DNA of 64,000 bases. Origin: Calvatia gigantea. Taxonomy: Eukaryota; Basidiomycota; Agaricomycetes; Agaricales; Lycoperdaceae. Shown piece after piece: positions 44,570 through 57,095 of this stretch (its first letter is position 1; each line of letters opens with the position of its first letter). Below the pieces are notes generated by a model that was given only the letters and a program-made list of their open reading frames with translations, searched no databases and was not told the origin of the DNA. The position numbers and the translations under genes are program-made. The stretch covers positions 4,278,001 through 4,342,000 of the forward strand of contig JACAAK010000003.1 in the NCBI GenBank assembly GCA_025093985.1. The letters run 5' to 3'.

Positions 44570-47500
44570 TTATGCAGATAGAGGTTTGCTATCTTTTTGG
44601 GCTGTGGCAATGTCAGAACGCGATATACGGGGGAGGAAGTAAGAGCCTACCCATTGTGATTTTGTCACCAAGGGATAAAGCAATACCCTGCGTCTTGCTA
44701 CGGATACGGACATGACCAGTAATAGTGCCTGACTCTGTCCGTTCGATGCTGAGATTGGCAAGAGCGTCTTCGCCTGGGCCAAAAATTTAGCATGAGATCA
44801 TTCACGAGGTATTGCGCAGGGGACTCACCAAAAAGGCTACGAGCATACATATTCGCAGAAAGGAAGGCACATTCACCGGACAGCGCGCCGTCTGGTGTCA
44901 GGCAAGACATATTCGTTACTTTCATGACTTGCTTTAGGTAGTCACGAGGGTCCCTGAGGAAGCACAGGGAACCACATCAGCTTCGACGTCAGAACAGGAG
45001 TTGGGTTTAGATAGACTCACGACATGTTCGAGCTGACGTTGACACGGTTCTCCCATTCGAATTCGGTCCACATGCTACGGAACTACAAGATCGCAATCAA
45101 CGATTATAACATTCCACCTTCACACAATAAACGAGAGAAAGAGAAAAGACACGAACCTGAGCCTCGTTACAATGCGCCGGTTTGATATAATCCATAATAT
45201 CAATATGAATATCATTCAAAATCACACACTGCTCTGACAAATTCGGGCCCTCCCAGAGTATACTTCCGAAAATGACGCCGGTTTCGGTTGAGGAGACTTT
45301 GATGGTCGCTTTGATACTTTGGAAGCCATGTGGGGCGAGTGTGTAAACTGAGGGACGTTCGACGATTTTGAGGTCGCCGAGGGTGGCGAAGTCGAGGCAG
45401 AGGTTTTGGAGGGTGTTGGAGCTTTGGTTTACGAGGAGGACGTCTGGGGTGTTAGGAAGGTAGATAGGTGAGGATTGTGGTAGTGGTATTTGTTATGAGT
45501 AGAACGCACCGAGAAGGATATCGAAGCCGTGCATCTTGACGAGAGCTTCTGCGTAGATGGGATCTGAAAAGCCTATTGACCAAAGGATGAGCCCATTAGA
45601 CAGCAGACTAACGTTGTGGCACGAACCGGTCAGTTGTGTGATACGGCTAAGGTTGGACATAAAGTCTTCCCGTACTTCTGCTGCGCCAGTTGCACGACCG
45701 ACATCTTCATCGTACTACCCAATGACATAAGTACACACACCCCGTGGTAAAGGTAGTCATAGCAAGACGTACGTCGATGGCGTCGTCAGCCGCCCTCTTT
45801 GAGAACTGGCGGAAAGAAAGCAAATCGTCAACCTGGACGATCGCAGCCTTCGCGTTTTCTGCTTCCTTTTTCTCTGTTGCACGTTTCTTTTCCCAAATTA
45901 CGCGTCAATAAACGCGTTTTTCGTGTGAACAGGGACGGAAACGTACCTCTTGGGCACTCAACATCTTCTCAAAGGCCTTTTTCGTATCATCCAAAAATAC
46001 TTCTTTCACAAGCTCCTTCCCGCCATCCACGTCCAGTTCACTCAGTGTTTGAATGCAATTCATGATTCTCTCGTTCGAGTCTTCGTCAATCTGGATCGTC
46101 ACGAATTTAGACTGGCCAACACGAATGATCGAAGCCATGATGAGCATTGCTTCAGCTTTGAGCGCGTTAGAGGCCGTGGCGTCTGTTGAGAGGCCAGCGA
46201 ACCGGAGAATGAGTTTCGTGAGTGTTGAAGAAAGAACTGAGCCAGTGAAGAAGTCGCCTCCGAGGATGAGAGCTATTCAGCACCGTTAGCAAAGAAGCGT
46301 CAGATAATCAACACTCTGTGATACAGCTTACTTCGCAGAGGTGGTTTAGCAGCAGCTTTGACGGCCTCCAATCTCGCAGCCGCAGCACTCGTAAACGCAG
46401 TCTCAGTAGCATATGTTCCATCCGCCAAAACCTTCGGGCGTCCAGCACCTTCCGCTTTTGCTTTTTCTTTCTCCTTCTCCTTGGATTCACCTTCCTCATT
46501 GTCGGCGGCACTAACTTCTCCAGTAGCTTCATCCAATAGCCGTTGCTCAGAGGCCAAAATGGGTATTTCACCAAGTATCTTCCGGATTTCGCGCATGGTG
46601 TCGTGGATTGCAGGGAGAGTCTCGACGTATTCACCAAGAATCCAGAGGACGCCGCGGAATACTTTGCCGGATTTAACCTCGGGGAGGGTTGAGATGAGTT
46701 TGTCGCAGATGGAGGGACGGAGGGCGGGGAATTTCTCTACGACTTCACTGTTATTTTTTGTTGGTGGGTTGAGCTTTTGGGTGAATAGTTGCTTGGGGGA
46801 TTCACGTACCGAACGAACGCGACGACGTCGAGGGCGGATGGGTTGCTAGTGTCACCAAGGAACTCCATCAACGCGTGAACGACGCTGGCTGCGACTTCGG
46901 AGAATTTGATGGCGGTGACGTGGATGGATTGGATGAGGAGCTGACGGTACTCTGGCGCCTAAAGGTGGTAAGGTCAGATCGACGGAGGATAGTCAAGACA
47001 TGTAAGGCAAACCTTTTCAAAGTCGGCCTCCTGTGTCTTTTGCAACTGCTTTTTGAGGAAAAGGACAACCTCCTCGACATTCCTGCTAGAGGTCATGTTG
47101 AGGACGATATTCATAGACTTGCGGCGGACTTCCATGTCGGCACTATATTGCGCTACGTCAGCGAGCTGTGGTAGCGTGTACACTGATGACTTGACCTCGA
47201 GAGCACTTGGAGTAGATCCATGATGAGTCCATCGAGGACATGGCCATGTTTCGCGCGGAGGTTTTCGATCCTGTCCAAAACGATGAGTTTGACATTGTTG
47301 TCCGACTCTTTGACAACAAGACTGATCAAACATGCGGCAGCAGCTATAAAGTCGTGTAAATGGTTAGAAGTGGCTTGAACAAGCAAGTACAGACCTTTGA
47401 CAGCGGCGGGGTTTTGAGTTAATGTTGTGAGCGTTGTTGCAGCTTCGTACTTGACCGCATGCGATGGTGCATTTAGCAATTCCAGAATGCACCTAATCCA

Positions 47501-48461
47501 ACGTGCCTAAGCAATATCAACATCGAAAGAAGTAAATCGCTTGAAAAAGTGGATCGCGTACCCTGTGCGTCGAATCATTCTTACAATCCAACCTGATCAC
47601 CTCAATAATGCTCATCTGTAGCGCCTCATCCAAGCCCGGTATACTGTCATAAATGCTTAACACGTACTCCACAGCCTTCGGCATGGAACAATGCGCCAGG
47701 AACACAAAGGCATTCCTCTTACACGTCGAATCCGTCTCTGCGATAAGGAATGTATGCATGAGCTCTGGAGCATCGGGTATAAGGTTTTCGAATTCGCGAT
47801 AGATGGAGTAGACTGCAAAGACTGCGTTTTTGCGGACGTAGGAGTGTCGGTGTTCGAGGCATGAGCGACAGGTCGGGATGAGGGGTTCAAGGAGTTCAGC
47901 ATCTTTTGCAATTTTCTGGAGGAATCGGAGGGTGGCTCCACGGATGTACTCGTTTGGGTGTTGCTAGTATACAAAAGATCAACAATGACGAATCGAAGAG
48001 TAATGGTAGATCCTGGACTGACCAGGTCATTGCGGACGGCATTACTAAACGCGAAGGAGTCAGGATCCCTCAGAACAAATAAATTACAAGACTAGGACGC
48101 ACACGACGAGGATCATCTCCTGCTTCAGCTTTCCGCTCTCATCATATTTTGGACATACTTCCCAATAAAAGTGCAGTAGCTTCTTGAGCTGCTTATTTCG
48201 CGACGGCATTGCATATTGGATAATGGGCATCATCAGCGCTGGCTACACATAACCTGCACTTTCAGCATTACATCCTCGTCAGAAAATATATCGACTTGCC
48301 TGAGCGTTGCCATTGATGGTCGATATAATGATTTTACGCAATGACTCAATTTTAACTTCATCGGAGCCCTTCTCGAGGCCAGATCTGAGTTCCTGGACAC
48401 TGGGATATTCAGCGCCGCTCTCAAATACGACCGTGTAGCAGGACGGGTCCGACGAGGACAT
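44570..48461 (-). CDS. SEC26: Coatomer subunit beta (beta-COP)
   Basis: A structural subunit of the COPI coat for Golgi-to-ER traffic. Eighteen exons, all in phase: 48461..48300, 48242..48103, 48044..48023 (22 nt), 47963..47562, 47506..47395, 47343..47196, 47142..47013, 46958..46810, 46747..46332, 46272..45947, 45886..45773, 45714..45627, 45572..45510, 45443..45157, 45082..45021, 44953..44829, 44773..44651 and 44601..44570. The product has 966 residues, the normal length. The N-terminal HEAT-like solenoid shows [35 protein letters not shown] and [17 protein letters not shown] segments. A charged Lys/Glu linker follows ([12 protein letters not shown]). The C-terminal appendage reads [20 protein letters not shown] and ends [20 protein letters not shown]. 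Intron 1 is a GC-AG intron (CAG|GCAAGT at 48299). Confidence 0.92.
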
Positions 48462-48689
48462 TGCGGACGTGGACAGAATCAAGGAGAGTGGAATGTAGCC
48501 GTGGGAAAATCTTTACACGCGACGTGTCCAATGTCATAACTTCATTAGACTTAAGTACTTATCGTCGGCAATACATCAGTGGCTACGCTAGACCGAAAGC
48601 ATTTGTATACCTTCCCCCTCGAAACTATCGGGGGAACCACCGATTCCCATAGTGGTGGGTGTTGTCAGGAAAAAGTTCAATCTGAAGTC

Positions 48690-50330
48690 AGAAGAACCTT
48701 GGGGGCCTGAAGGTCAGCAACTACTCCAGCCACCAGCGAAGTCCTAGTGAAAACTCACACGGACAAGAATATCATATACCCGCTGGTAATCTATCTTGGA
48801 TTCCCAAGTAGCTCTCTTCGCCTCCCAAAAAGTGAAGTCGTTCTTCCCTTGCGATGATGCTGGAGGGCGGGCATCCCGAAGCCCAAACCCGTAATAAAGC
48901 GCCAAATTTGTTCACACCTTGGCCTTCTTTGAGGGCTATAATCCCAGCATTTTACCATGAACTCCCACATGGGGTCATCAATTAAGTTGCGCCCCTTGGG
49001 ACGGAGAGGGATTTCCCGACGTTTTCCCATAGCATAAAATACTTGTAAAGTGGTCTTGTATTGGTCAAATGGGGTCCTCAGCGCCAATATCTGGCGGATC
49101 AATCCTCATTTAGCATTAAAAAAACTGGGTATTGGGAGCAGGATGATACCTCGTAACAAAGACAGCTCAATGACCAGATGTCACCCTCCCGGGTTGGCAA
49201 CGCCCCCTCACTCATGAGTAGCTCAGGTGGCATCCACCGGGGCGTGCCACCCATGACGACACTCAGTCCTTGATCACTGGCGGCGACCGAAGATAAAGCA
49301 AATCCCGCGATCAACGCCCGTCCATCATCCGATACCAGTACATTTGACTAGTGAGCACCTTCAGTCATCCGAGTGAACGAGACACTTTGAGCCATCATAC
49401 CCCTTTGAGGTTGCCATGTACAATCATCAATTGGTGTAGGAAAAGCAGCCCTTTCACTATATCAGACACCTAGGAAACTGATAGGCATTCATGGACAACG
49501 GAGGACAGGATAACACCAACCAAAGGCATACGAGGGCAGTGAGGAAAGGACCTCAGATATTGGACCACATCACCATTCTGCATCCACGGGCAAACAAGAC
49601 CTGCTCTCCGCGTTCGTCCAAGGAAACACATTCCATAGAATGGTAAAATATTTTCATGGGAAAGGTGAGCCCACATAACAAATTTCTTCGCCGCTATCTG
49701 GAGGGTTTGGGTAAGGGTAGTTATTCCCTCCATTTGCCAACATAGGATGCGCACGTACATCTAGGCGTTGGTCGTCCGGGGATTGACGAGGCACTATGAG
49801 GCACACCGCTCGACCCTCAGAGTGCAATTTGTAAACGTCGGTAAATCCGCCGCTTGTGATGGGTTCCTCATTACCCAGGTTGATTCCTTTGAGCTCATAA
49901 CAGTGGGGGAATACGTGAGTCGACTGCATAAGCACATGGAGGAGAAACAGGATAGAGACTCCTTCCTCAGTAGCAAGAATTCCTCCCTTTTCACGAAGGA
50001 TCTTTCACGTCGTTGTGTAAATGATTTGGAAACCACGAGCAGTTTTTGAGGGCGTACTATGTCCAGATAGTCCGCTATGCATTGTGCATCTTCGCCCTTC
50101 AAGCTGGCAATTAAAGCCCTTTGTACGGGATGTTCCAGGATGGTCGACAGCAAAATACGAGATCGAAGAAGAGTATCTGTCAGGTTTGCTTGTCTTTCGG
50201 TGGAACTGGTGTGGTACGAAGGCCGGCTAGAAAGTGAAGTTACTTGCGTTGAACCCAGAGCTGGTTCACGTTGGGCTCTGACTGATGTGATTTAAACTTG
50301 TGCCGGTTAAAATGCATTCACTGTTGCTGA
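48690..50330 (-). pseudogene. Tandem kinase-like gene, copy A (pseudokinase, frameshift)
   Basis: A paralogue of the three genes that follow. An N-terminal module (LLSTILEHPVQRALIASLKG) leads into a kinase-like fold by the standard intron set. The glycine-loop region GGFTDVYKL is still present. The VAIK lysine is replaced by Ile (VCLIVPR). The catalytic loop reads IVHGNLKG and the DFG position reads LIAGFALSS. The APE-like motif PPELL and the late WDYSPQRRPRCEQIWRFI are kept, so the fold looks preserved but catalysis impossible. About 48890 one G is missing relative to copy B, shifting the last 35 residues out of frame. The correct frame (WEAKRATWESKIDYQRVYDI) continues in another phase. This could be pseudogenisation or a read error. 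The exon tail with QAPKVLL matches the other copies. Confidence 0.7.
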
Positions 50331-50689
50331 CCGTTCTTTTCGTCGACAGCGTTTGGAATAGATAAGGTGTCATATAATGCTTTGTCTTGTGTCTTGTCCT
50401 TTGGTGCAGTAGCGGGAATGGTGGGTTGTGACATTAGTGTGAGCGGGATGATGGATCAGCAGTCGAAGTGAGCGTGTCAGAACTACTGTGACCAGACGTC
50501 CATCACCGGCGGCTACGTAAATATACACTTTGGCCAAGGAGATGTCGAGGTTGCTCGTAAGATACAAGATAAGCTTCCAACCAATAATTGCTTTCCCCTC
50601 TTCCTAACTTATATGGTCCTATGTACTTTCTCGCTCAAAATTATTGGAGGCAACGTAGATTTGATGGTGGGGTGCGTTGCCAAAGGCAA

Positions 50690-52330
50690 GTCAGAATCTG
50701 GAGTCCGAAGAATCTGAGTGTCAGAGGTCAGCATGGACTCTGACCTCTAGCAAATTTTCAATAGAGGATGTTACTCACACCGGCAAGAATATCATATACA
50801 CGGTGGTAATCTATTTTGGAATCCCAATTCGCCCTCACCGCGTCCCAAACGGTGAGATCACTCTTTCCTTGCGGTGATACAGGTGGGCGAGTATCTCGAA
50901 CCCCCAAATCCGCGATAAAGCGCCAGACTTCCTCACAACTTGGCCTATTTCGGGGGTCATAATCCCAGCACCTCACCATCAGGTTCCACATGCGATCATC
51001 AATTGAGTTGCGCCCCTCGGTGCAAAGAGGAATTTCCCGACGTGTAACGATGGCAGAGATGACTTCTAAAGTGGTCTTGTATTGGTCAAATGGGGTCCTT
51101 TGTGCCAATATCTGTCGGGTTTAGCAAAAAAAAAAAAGATAGGGTTTGATACGATACCTCATAACACAGACAGCTAAGTGACCAGATATCGCTCTCGCGA
51201 GTTGGCGGTGCTCCATTATCCCCGAGTCGCTCAGGTGGCATCCAGCTGAGGGTGCCCCCCACTATGTCACTTAGCCCCTGATCACCTGCGACTAACCGAG
51301 GATAATGCAAAACCCGCGATCAACGCTCGCCCATCACCCGAAACCAAAATGTTTGACTAACAGACACCTTCAGTCATGCAAAATGAGGTACTTGGGGTCG
51401 AACGTACTCCTTTGAGGTTGCCGTGCACAATCATCAGCTGGTGTAGATAGAGCAACCCGTTCACTACATCAGATACCTAGAAAGTTGTTAGGCACTCGGA
51501 GATAGTGGAGGACGGGAGGAGACCTGCCAAGGGCATACGAGGGCTAAGAGGAAAGGACCTCAGATACTGGACCACATCACCGTTCCAAACCCACGGGCAG
51601 ACAAGGCACGGTTGCCGCGTTTCTCCAAGGAATGACACCCCGTAGAATGGTATGATATTTTCGTGTAAAAGATGCGCCCACATAACAAACTCTTTCGCTG
51701 CTACCTGCGTATTTTTATGAGTTATGGTGGCTTCTCCCCTTCACTTTTCACCGAGAGATAGGCACTTACACTTGTGCTGGGGTGCTGCCCATTATCACGG
51801 AATTGGCGGTTGGCCATGAGGCACACTGTTTGGCCCTCATAGCACGCCCTGAAAACTTCACTGAACGTACCCTTTGCTGATGTGTTCGCACTTATCTGGG
51901 TTGATCCCTTTGAGCTCATAGCACTTTGGAAATACACGAGCCGATTGTGTCAGTGCATAGAGGAGGGATAGGAGAGAAGTCCCTTCCTCGGTGGCAAGAA
52001 CACCCCCCTTTTCCCGAAGGATCTTTCACACCGTTACATAAATAGCTCAGAAACCAAGGGCAGCTGTTTGAGGACGTACTCTGTCCAAGTAGTCAGCTGT
52101 GCATTGGGCGTCTCTGCCCTGCAGACTGGCAACCAAAGCTCTTTGGAGAGGGTGTTCCAGGATGGTCGACAGCAAGACACGGGATCGAAGGAAAGCTTCC
52201 ATCGGGTTTGCTTGTTTTCCGGTGGAATCGGTGTGGTGCAGGGACAGGTAAGAAAGTGGAGGTCCCTGTACCGGACCTTGAGATGCTTCCTGTTGGGTTA
52301 CAGCTTTTGTGGTTTAGTCTTGCGGTGATT
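50690..52330 (-). pseudogene. Tandem kinase-like gene, copy B (pseudokinase, frameshift)
   Basis: Same exon pattern as copy A. The N-terminal module is LLSTILEHPLQRALVASLQG, and the glycine-loop region is degenerate (GTFSEVFRAC). The VAIK Lys is Met (TVCLMANRQF). The catalytic loop is VHGNLKG and the activation-segment start is LIAGFALSS. An extra base in the segment after ALSSV (about 51290-51305) throws the frame. The downstream part GDQGLSDIVGGTLSWMPPE is intact in the shifted frame. The C-lobe MWNLMVRCWDYDPRNRPSCE and the terminal KIDYHRVYDILAG are intact. Except for that single lesion the gene looks functional as a pseudokinase. Confidence 0.7.
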
Positions 52331-52789
52331 CAAGTCCACTCATTGTTGCTGACCATTCTTATCCTCAGCGGTACTTGGACTGGACAGTCGGGTGCTGCAT
52401 AATGTCTGGGTGGGGTCCGGCTGTTGACCCGAAAACGCTTTGTCCCGTATTGTGTTCCATGATGTGATTGTGAGAGCGGTTGGTTGTGACATTAGTACAG
52501 ATGAGTAGTCGATTTGTGGGTGTTGGGACAACCATGATACCATCACCATTCGCCTAGATAAGATAAGACTACAGATTTTAGCGTCCCAGAGGCCCTCCCG
52601 CCGATATTTATCCCTTCACTCTCCTATTTGATTGTGGTTTGCGAAGTTGCCCAAACCCCGAATATTCGGTTTATGGCATCAATGGTATACTATGCTGCAC
52701 TTCCTCTATTTTTATATAAAACCACTGCATACTAAGTCCTTCATAAAACTATTTCTTTGTAGGACCGTGCAATTTCCGCGTCAAAGCTA

Positions 52790-54720
52790 CCGCGAGCTTC
52801 TTGTGTTGATCGACAGTGTATGCTCTTTGCGTCATGCTTATGTCGGAAGCTGAAGCCCGAAGAACCTGAGGAGTCTGAATGTTAATTGGACTCCAGCTGC
52901 AAGCAATTTTTTCACGGAGGATATTACTCACGCGGACAAGGATATCATATACGCGTTGGTAATCTATCTTAAAATCACGAGTCACTCTCATTGCCTCCCA
53001 TACTTTAATATCTTTTTATGCTTGCGCTGATACTAGCGGCCGAGTATCCTGAACTCCTAGATCCTTAATGAAACACCAAGTACCCTCATAGGTGGGCCTG
53101 TCGCGAAGGGCTATAGTTCCAACACCTCAACATCATATTCCAGACACGGTTGTCGATCGGGTTGTGACATTCTGGGCGGAGTGGAATTTCCTGACGGTTA
53201 ATGATGGCGGAGAAATTTCCACAGAATTGCTAGTATTGGTCGAATGGTTCTCTATTCGCCAAAATCTGATGGATGATGCGCGTTTGCAGTTCAGTGTAGG
53301 GGCACCAATGACACAAGGGTATGGTACCTCGTAACATAAACAGCCAAATAGTCAAATGTCGCTCTCCCGGGTCTGCGAAAGAGCACCCTCTTCACGATTT
53401 TCAAGTAGTTCACCTGCGGCTCGGTTAGTTGTGCTGCCCACCTCGTCGCTTAGTCCCTGGTCGTTTGCTGAAACAGAAGGCAATGCAAAACCTGAGATCA
53501 GTGCACGACCGTCATCCGAAATGATTATGTTTGACTGTAAGAGTCCTGGGTTAGGAATTCAGTATTACGTGGGTGCCCACGTTATCATACCCCTTTGAGG
53601 TTGCCGTGCACAATCATCAATTGGTGAAGGTAAAGTAACCCCTTCACTATATCAGATATCTACAACGCGGTTGGTCGTTTGCAGAAAATATGGGGGAGGT
53701 AAGGGACCAGCCAAGGACATGCGGGGACTTTCAGGAAACCGCCTCAGGTACCAGACGATGTTGCTATGCTTCGTCCAGGGAGTAACAAAGCATAGGCGAT
53801 GTGCGCTCCCAAGAAAATATATCCCATAGAACGGAAGGTTATTCTCATGTGACAGGTGCGCCCACATGACAAATTATTTCGCTGTTATCTACGTTTTCGA
53901 ATGAGAAGATATACCATACCTTTCAAAGTAGGGGAAAAACTTACAGTTAGGAGCCCATCATCAGGAAATCGACGAATGGCCTTGAGGCAGATTACTTGGC
54001 TGTCATGTTGCCCTCTAAAAACTCATTAAATACACTGACGGAGACAAGTTCGAAACCACCCGGATTGATCCCCCAGACTTCGTAACATTGGGGGAAGTAA
54101 GTGAGCCGATTGTGTAAGCGCAAGGAGGAGAGGCAGAATCAAGACCCCTCCCTCGGTGGCAAGGACGCCGCCTTTTTCACGAAGAATCTTCCGGATGTTA
54201 TATAAATAGCTCAGAAATCTCGGGTAGCGGTATGACGACGTACCCTGTCTAGATAGTCAATTATGCATTGAGCATCTTCATCCCTGAGAGCAGCCATGGA
54301 TGATTTTTGTGTGGTTTGTACCAGAACCGCTGACAACAAGTACGGGACCGGATAAAAGCGTCTGCAAAATTCGCCTGCCTTTCGGCATAGTTTGAGTAGT
54401 GTGATGATTGGCTTGGAACTACGGATGCGGCTCGTTGAGTTAAAAGTGGGTGGTTTCGTGCTACGATTATTTGCAACTTAATTATCACGGTTCATGTGCA
54501 TTGGCTTCTGCTTACCACACCCCTCAGAAATCCTGTCTGAGGCCAAGCTTCTTTGATGGGAACTCGGTTGCTGATCAAATGAATTTTTGAACTGTCGCTC
54601 ATGTTGTGGGAAAGCACTGGAGGACGGTGGTTGTAGCATCATGCGCAGCGTCAACAATTTAAACGCGCACCGGAACCACCTTGAATGTGGAACGCATGAC
54701 ATAAGCTGGTCTCATACACT
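52790..54720 (-). pseudogene. Tandem kinase-like gene, copy C (decayed)
   Basis: The most degraded copy. It has a 1-nt deletion in the N-terminal module (after RSR, about 54345). The N-lobe is frame-shifted, but its Lys is retained in the displaced frame (ICLKAIRRF). A TGG-to-TGA stop follows the SDI motif (about 53365), and the C-lobe exon carries several further stops. HGNLKG and LISGFALPS show that the catalytic Asp and DFG Asp were already gone before decay. It retains the same exon order and the C-terminal exon with TPQVLRA. Confidence 0.8.
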
Positions 54721-54829
54721 GGCGCCCATAAGCATGCATATTCCCTCTTCACCTCGATTTCCCGGACGTGTCAAGCAAAGTCATCATAAAATTCTGGGCG
54801 TATTATTTCCGAAATGATTATAGTTTCCC

Positions 54830-56770
54830 TGGGTTTGGCGGCGGCATGTGCCTCTCGTGCCAAATCCAAGCCAGAATCCAAGTCCGGAGCCCGGAGAATC
54901 TGAGGAGTCGAGAACTCAGCACTTCCTACAACCAGGGATGTAGTCTGAACAAAGATGCCACTTACCCGGATCAGAACATCGTATACACGTTGGTAATCTA
55001 TTTTGGAGTCCCAGGTTGCTCGTATTGCCTTCCCAGTCGGTGACGTTGCTTTCCCTTTGCGATGAGCGGGGTGGACGACTATCCCGGATTCCTAAATCCA
55101 TGACGAAGCGCCATATCTCTTCGCAACTTGGTCTATTCCTTGGGTTATAATCCCAACATTTTACCATCAGGTTCCACATATGATCGTCGATTCGATGCCG
55201 GCCTTTTGGGCGGGACGGAATTTCGTGGCGCTCCATGATAGCCGAGATAATTTTGTCGGTGGTGTCATATTGGTCGAATGGAGCTCCGCTTGCCAAGACC
55301 TGAGGAGTAGCCGTGGCTAGATATGAGGGTGGTTGTATTATAGATGGGATGTATTTACCTCATAGCACAGACAACCCAACGACCAGATATCGCTCTCCGG
55401 CGTTGAAGATGGAGAGCCATCTTCGTGCTCTTCAAATAGCTCAGGTGCTGTCCAATTGACCGTGCCACCTACTACGTCATCCAACCCTTGACCGCTTGCA
55501 GCAACTGAAGACAATGCAAATCCTGCAATCAGTGCCCGACCGTCATCTGAAATCAGAATATTTGACTGCGAGCCGCCCTATGGTCAGCTGCATCAAGGTA
55601 CGAACAAATTGACATACGCCTTTCAAGTTGCCGTGTATGATCATCAATTGGTGTAGGTAAAGTAGTCCGTTCACTATATCGGATATCTCAAGAGGTATCA
55701 GCCAGGGACAACAGGTAGACTAACGATGGACACACCAGGGGAAGGCGAGGGCATTGAGGAAAATTCCTCAAATAATGGATAATGTTGTCATTCTCGACCC
55801 ATGGACAAACGAGACATAATCGCCGCCTTTTTCCAAGAAAATATACTCCATAAAATGGGAAGATATTCTCATGTGAGAGATGAGCCCACATAACAAATTC
55901 CTTCGCAGCTACCTAGGTTTTATGGTTAGGAGAACACGCTTTCCTCGTTGGTCACTGCTGGGCAGGTGCTTACACTTGAGTGACCGTTCTTGGAAAACCG
56001 GCCAGTGGCCCTAAGGCAGATCGTCCGATTCTGATACCGCACCCTGAAAATTTCGCTGAACACGCCAGCTGCGACATATTGGAATTCGTTTGGATTGATT
56101 CCTTTGAGTTCATAGCATTTCGGGAATATGTAAGCCGATTGCGCCAGCGCGTAAAGGAGGGATAGGATGGAGATCCCCTCCTCGGTGGCAAGAATACCGG
56201 CTTTTTCGCGAAGGATCTTCAACAGCACTACGTGAATAATTCGAAACCACAGATGGTTGGTTGAGGGCGTACCCTGTCCAGAAAATCGACTATGCATTGG
56301 GCATCTTCGCCCGTGAGACTGACGATCAGAGCTTTTCGCGCGGGGACGTCCAAGATTGCTGACAGCAGGATACGAGACCGTAGAAATGCATCAGAGGGTC
56401 CCGGCTCTCTTTCAGCGCAGTCGTGGTGACAAAGAGACCAACCGAAGGCCGAACTCGCAATCTGCATTGGAGTTTATGTATCGTTGATCTGTTGCCCAAT
56501 TAATTCAACGTCACCCGTTAATTGACCATTGTCAGCATTCAAGGATTGATCACTGCTTACCACTCTCTCCCGTTTGCGCTTGCAACAAACACTGGCAAGC
56601 CCTTGAGGTTCGATTCCAGACAGGTTCCCGTTTCGCTGGTGGGAACAAATGGTTTTGATGTCAGGAGTTGATGGTCTTAAGTCATTGACAGGGAACAACG
56701 TCAGCAACTTAAGCGCGCACTGGAAATATACTTACCTGTCAAGCGTGTCAAGACTGGATGAGATAATGCA
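54830..56770 (-). CDS. Tandem kinase-like gene, copy D (pseudokinase, nearest to NACHT gene)
   Basis: The best preserved copy. A first exon lies at about 56705-56560 (upstream LLTLFPVNDLRPS). The N-terminal module is LLSAILDVPARKALIVSLTG then EDAQCIVDFLDR. A linker ILREKAGILATEEGISIL leads to ELKGINPNEF. The glycine-loop region is degenerate (AAGVFSEIFRV) and the VAIK Lys is replaced by Arg (ICLRATGRF). Downstream motifs are VMWAHLSHENIFPFYGVYF, IHGNLKG for HRD, LIAGFALSS for DFG, WTAPELF for APE, and MVKCWDYNPRNRPSCEEIWR. All junctions are GT/AG in phase 0 through the C-lobe. One extra base near 55037 shifts only the last 30 residues. The role is probably a scaffold or sensor rather than an enzyme; this is inferred from the lost catalytic residues and the divergent NACHT neighbour. 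Confidence 0.7.
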
Positions 56771-57095
56771 GGCCACATCACCGCAAAGGACCTCGCAACA
56801 GGTCAACTGAACCTTCCTTTCCACCTTTTCATGTGGTCGCGAATCGCAAAGCCATCCAAATCTCGCCCGAAAGAACGATACTCGAATACAGGGCGAATAT
56901 GGTGTATCTGACGCTGCAGCCAATATTACAGGAAGTCCAGCGCCATCATCCATCGAACGCTCTGCTTCAGGTCTGTTCAAAGTTAGCCTCCTGGAATTTC
57001 TGGCACTGACTTGTTCATCACCCAACAATCACGGATTATCTTTTTACCTTTGCGATTTGATCGATGGGCTGTATACACTATGTCCTAGGTGAGCA
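56771..57095. promoter_or_regulatory. Divergent promoter region between pseudokinase D and the NACHT gene
   Basis: About 330 nt between the probable 5' end of copy D (-) and the start of the NACHT gene (+). No clear TATA box. The exact first exons on both sides are uncertain, so part of this may be transcribed. Confidence 0.35.
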
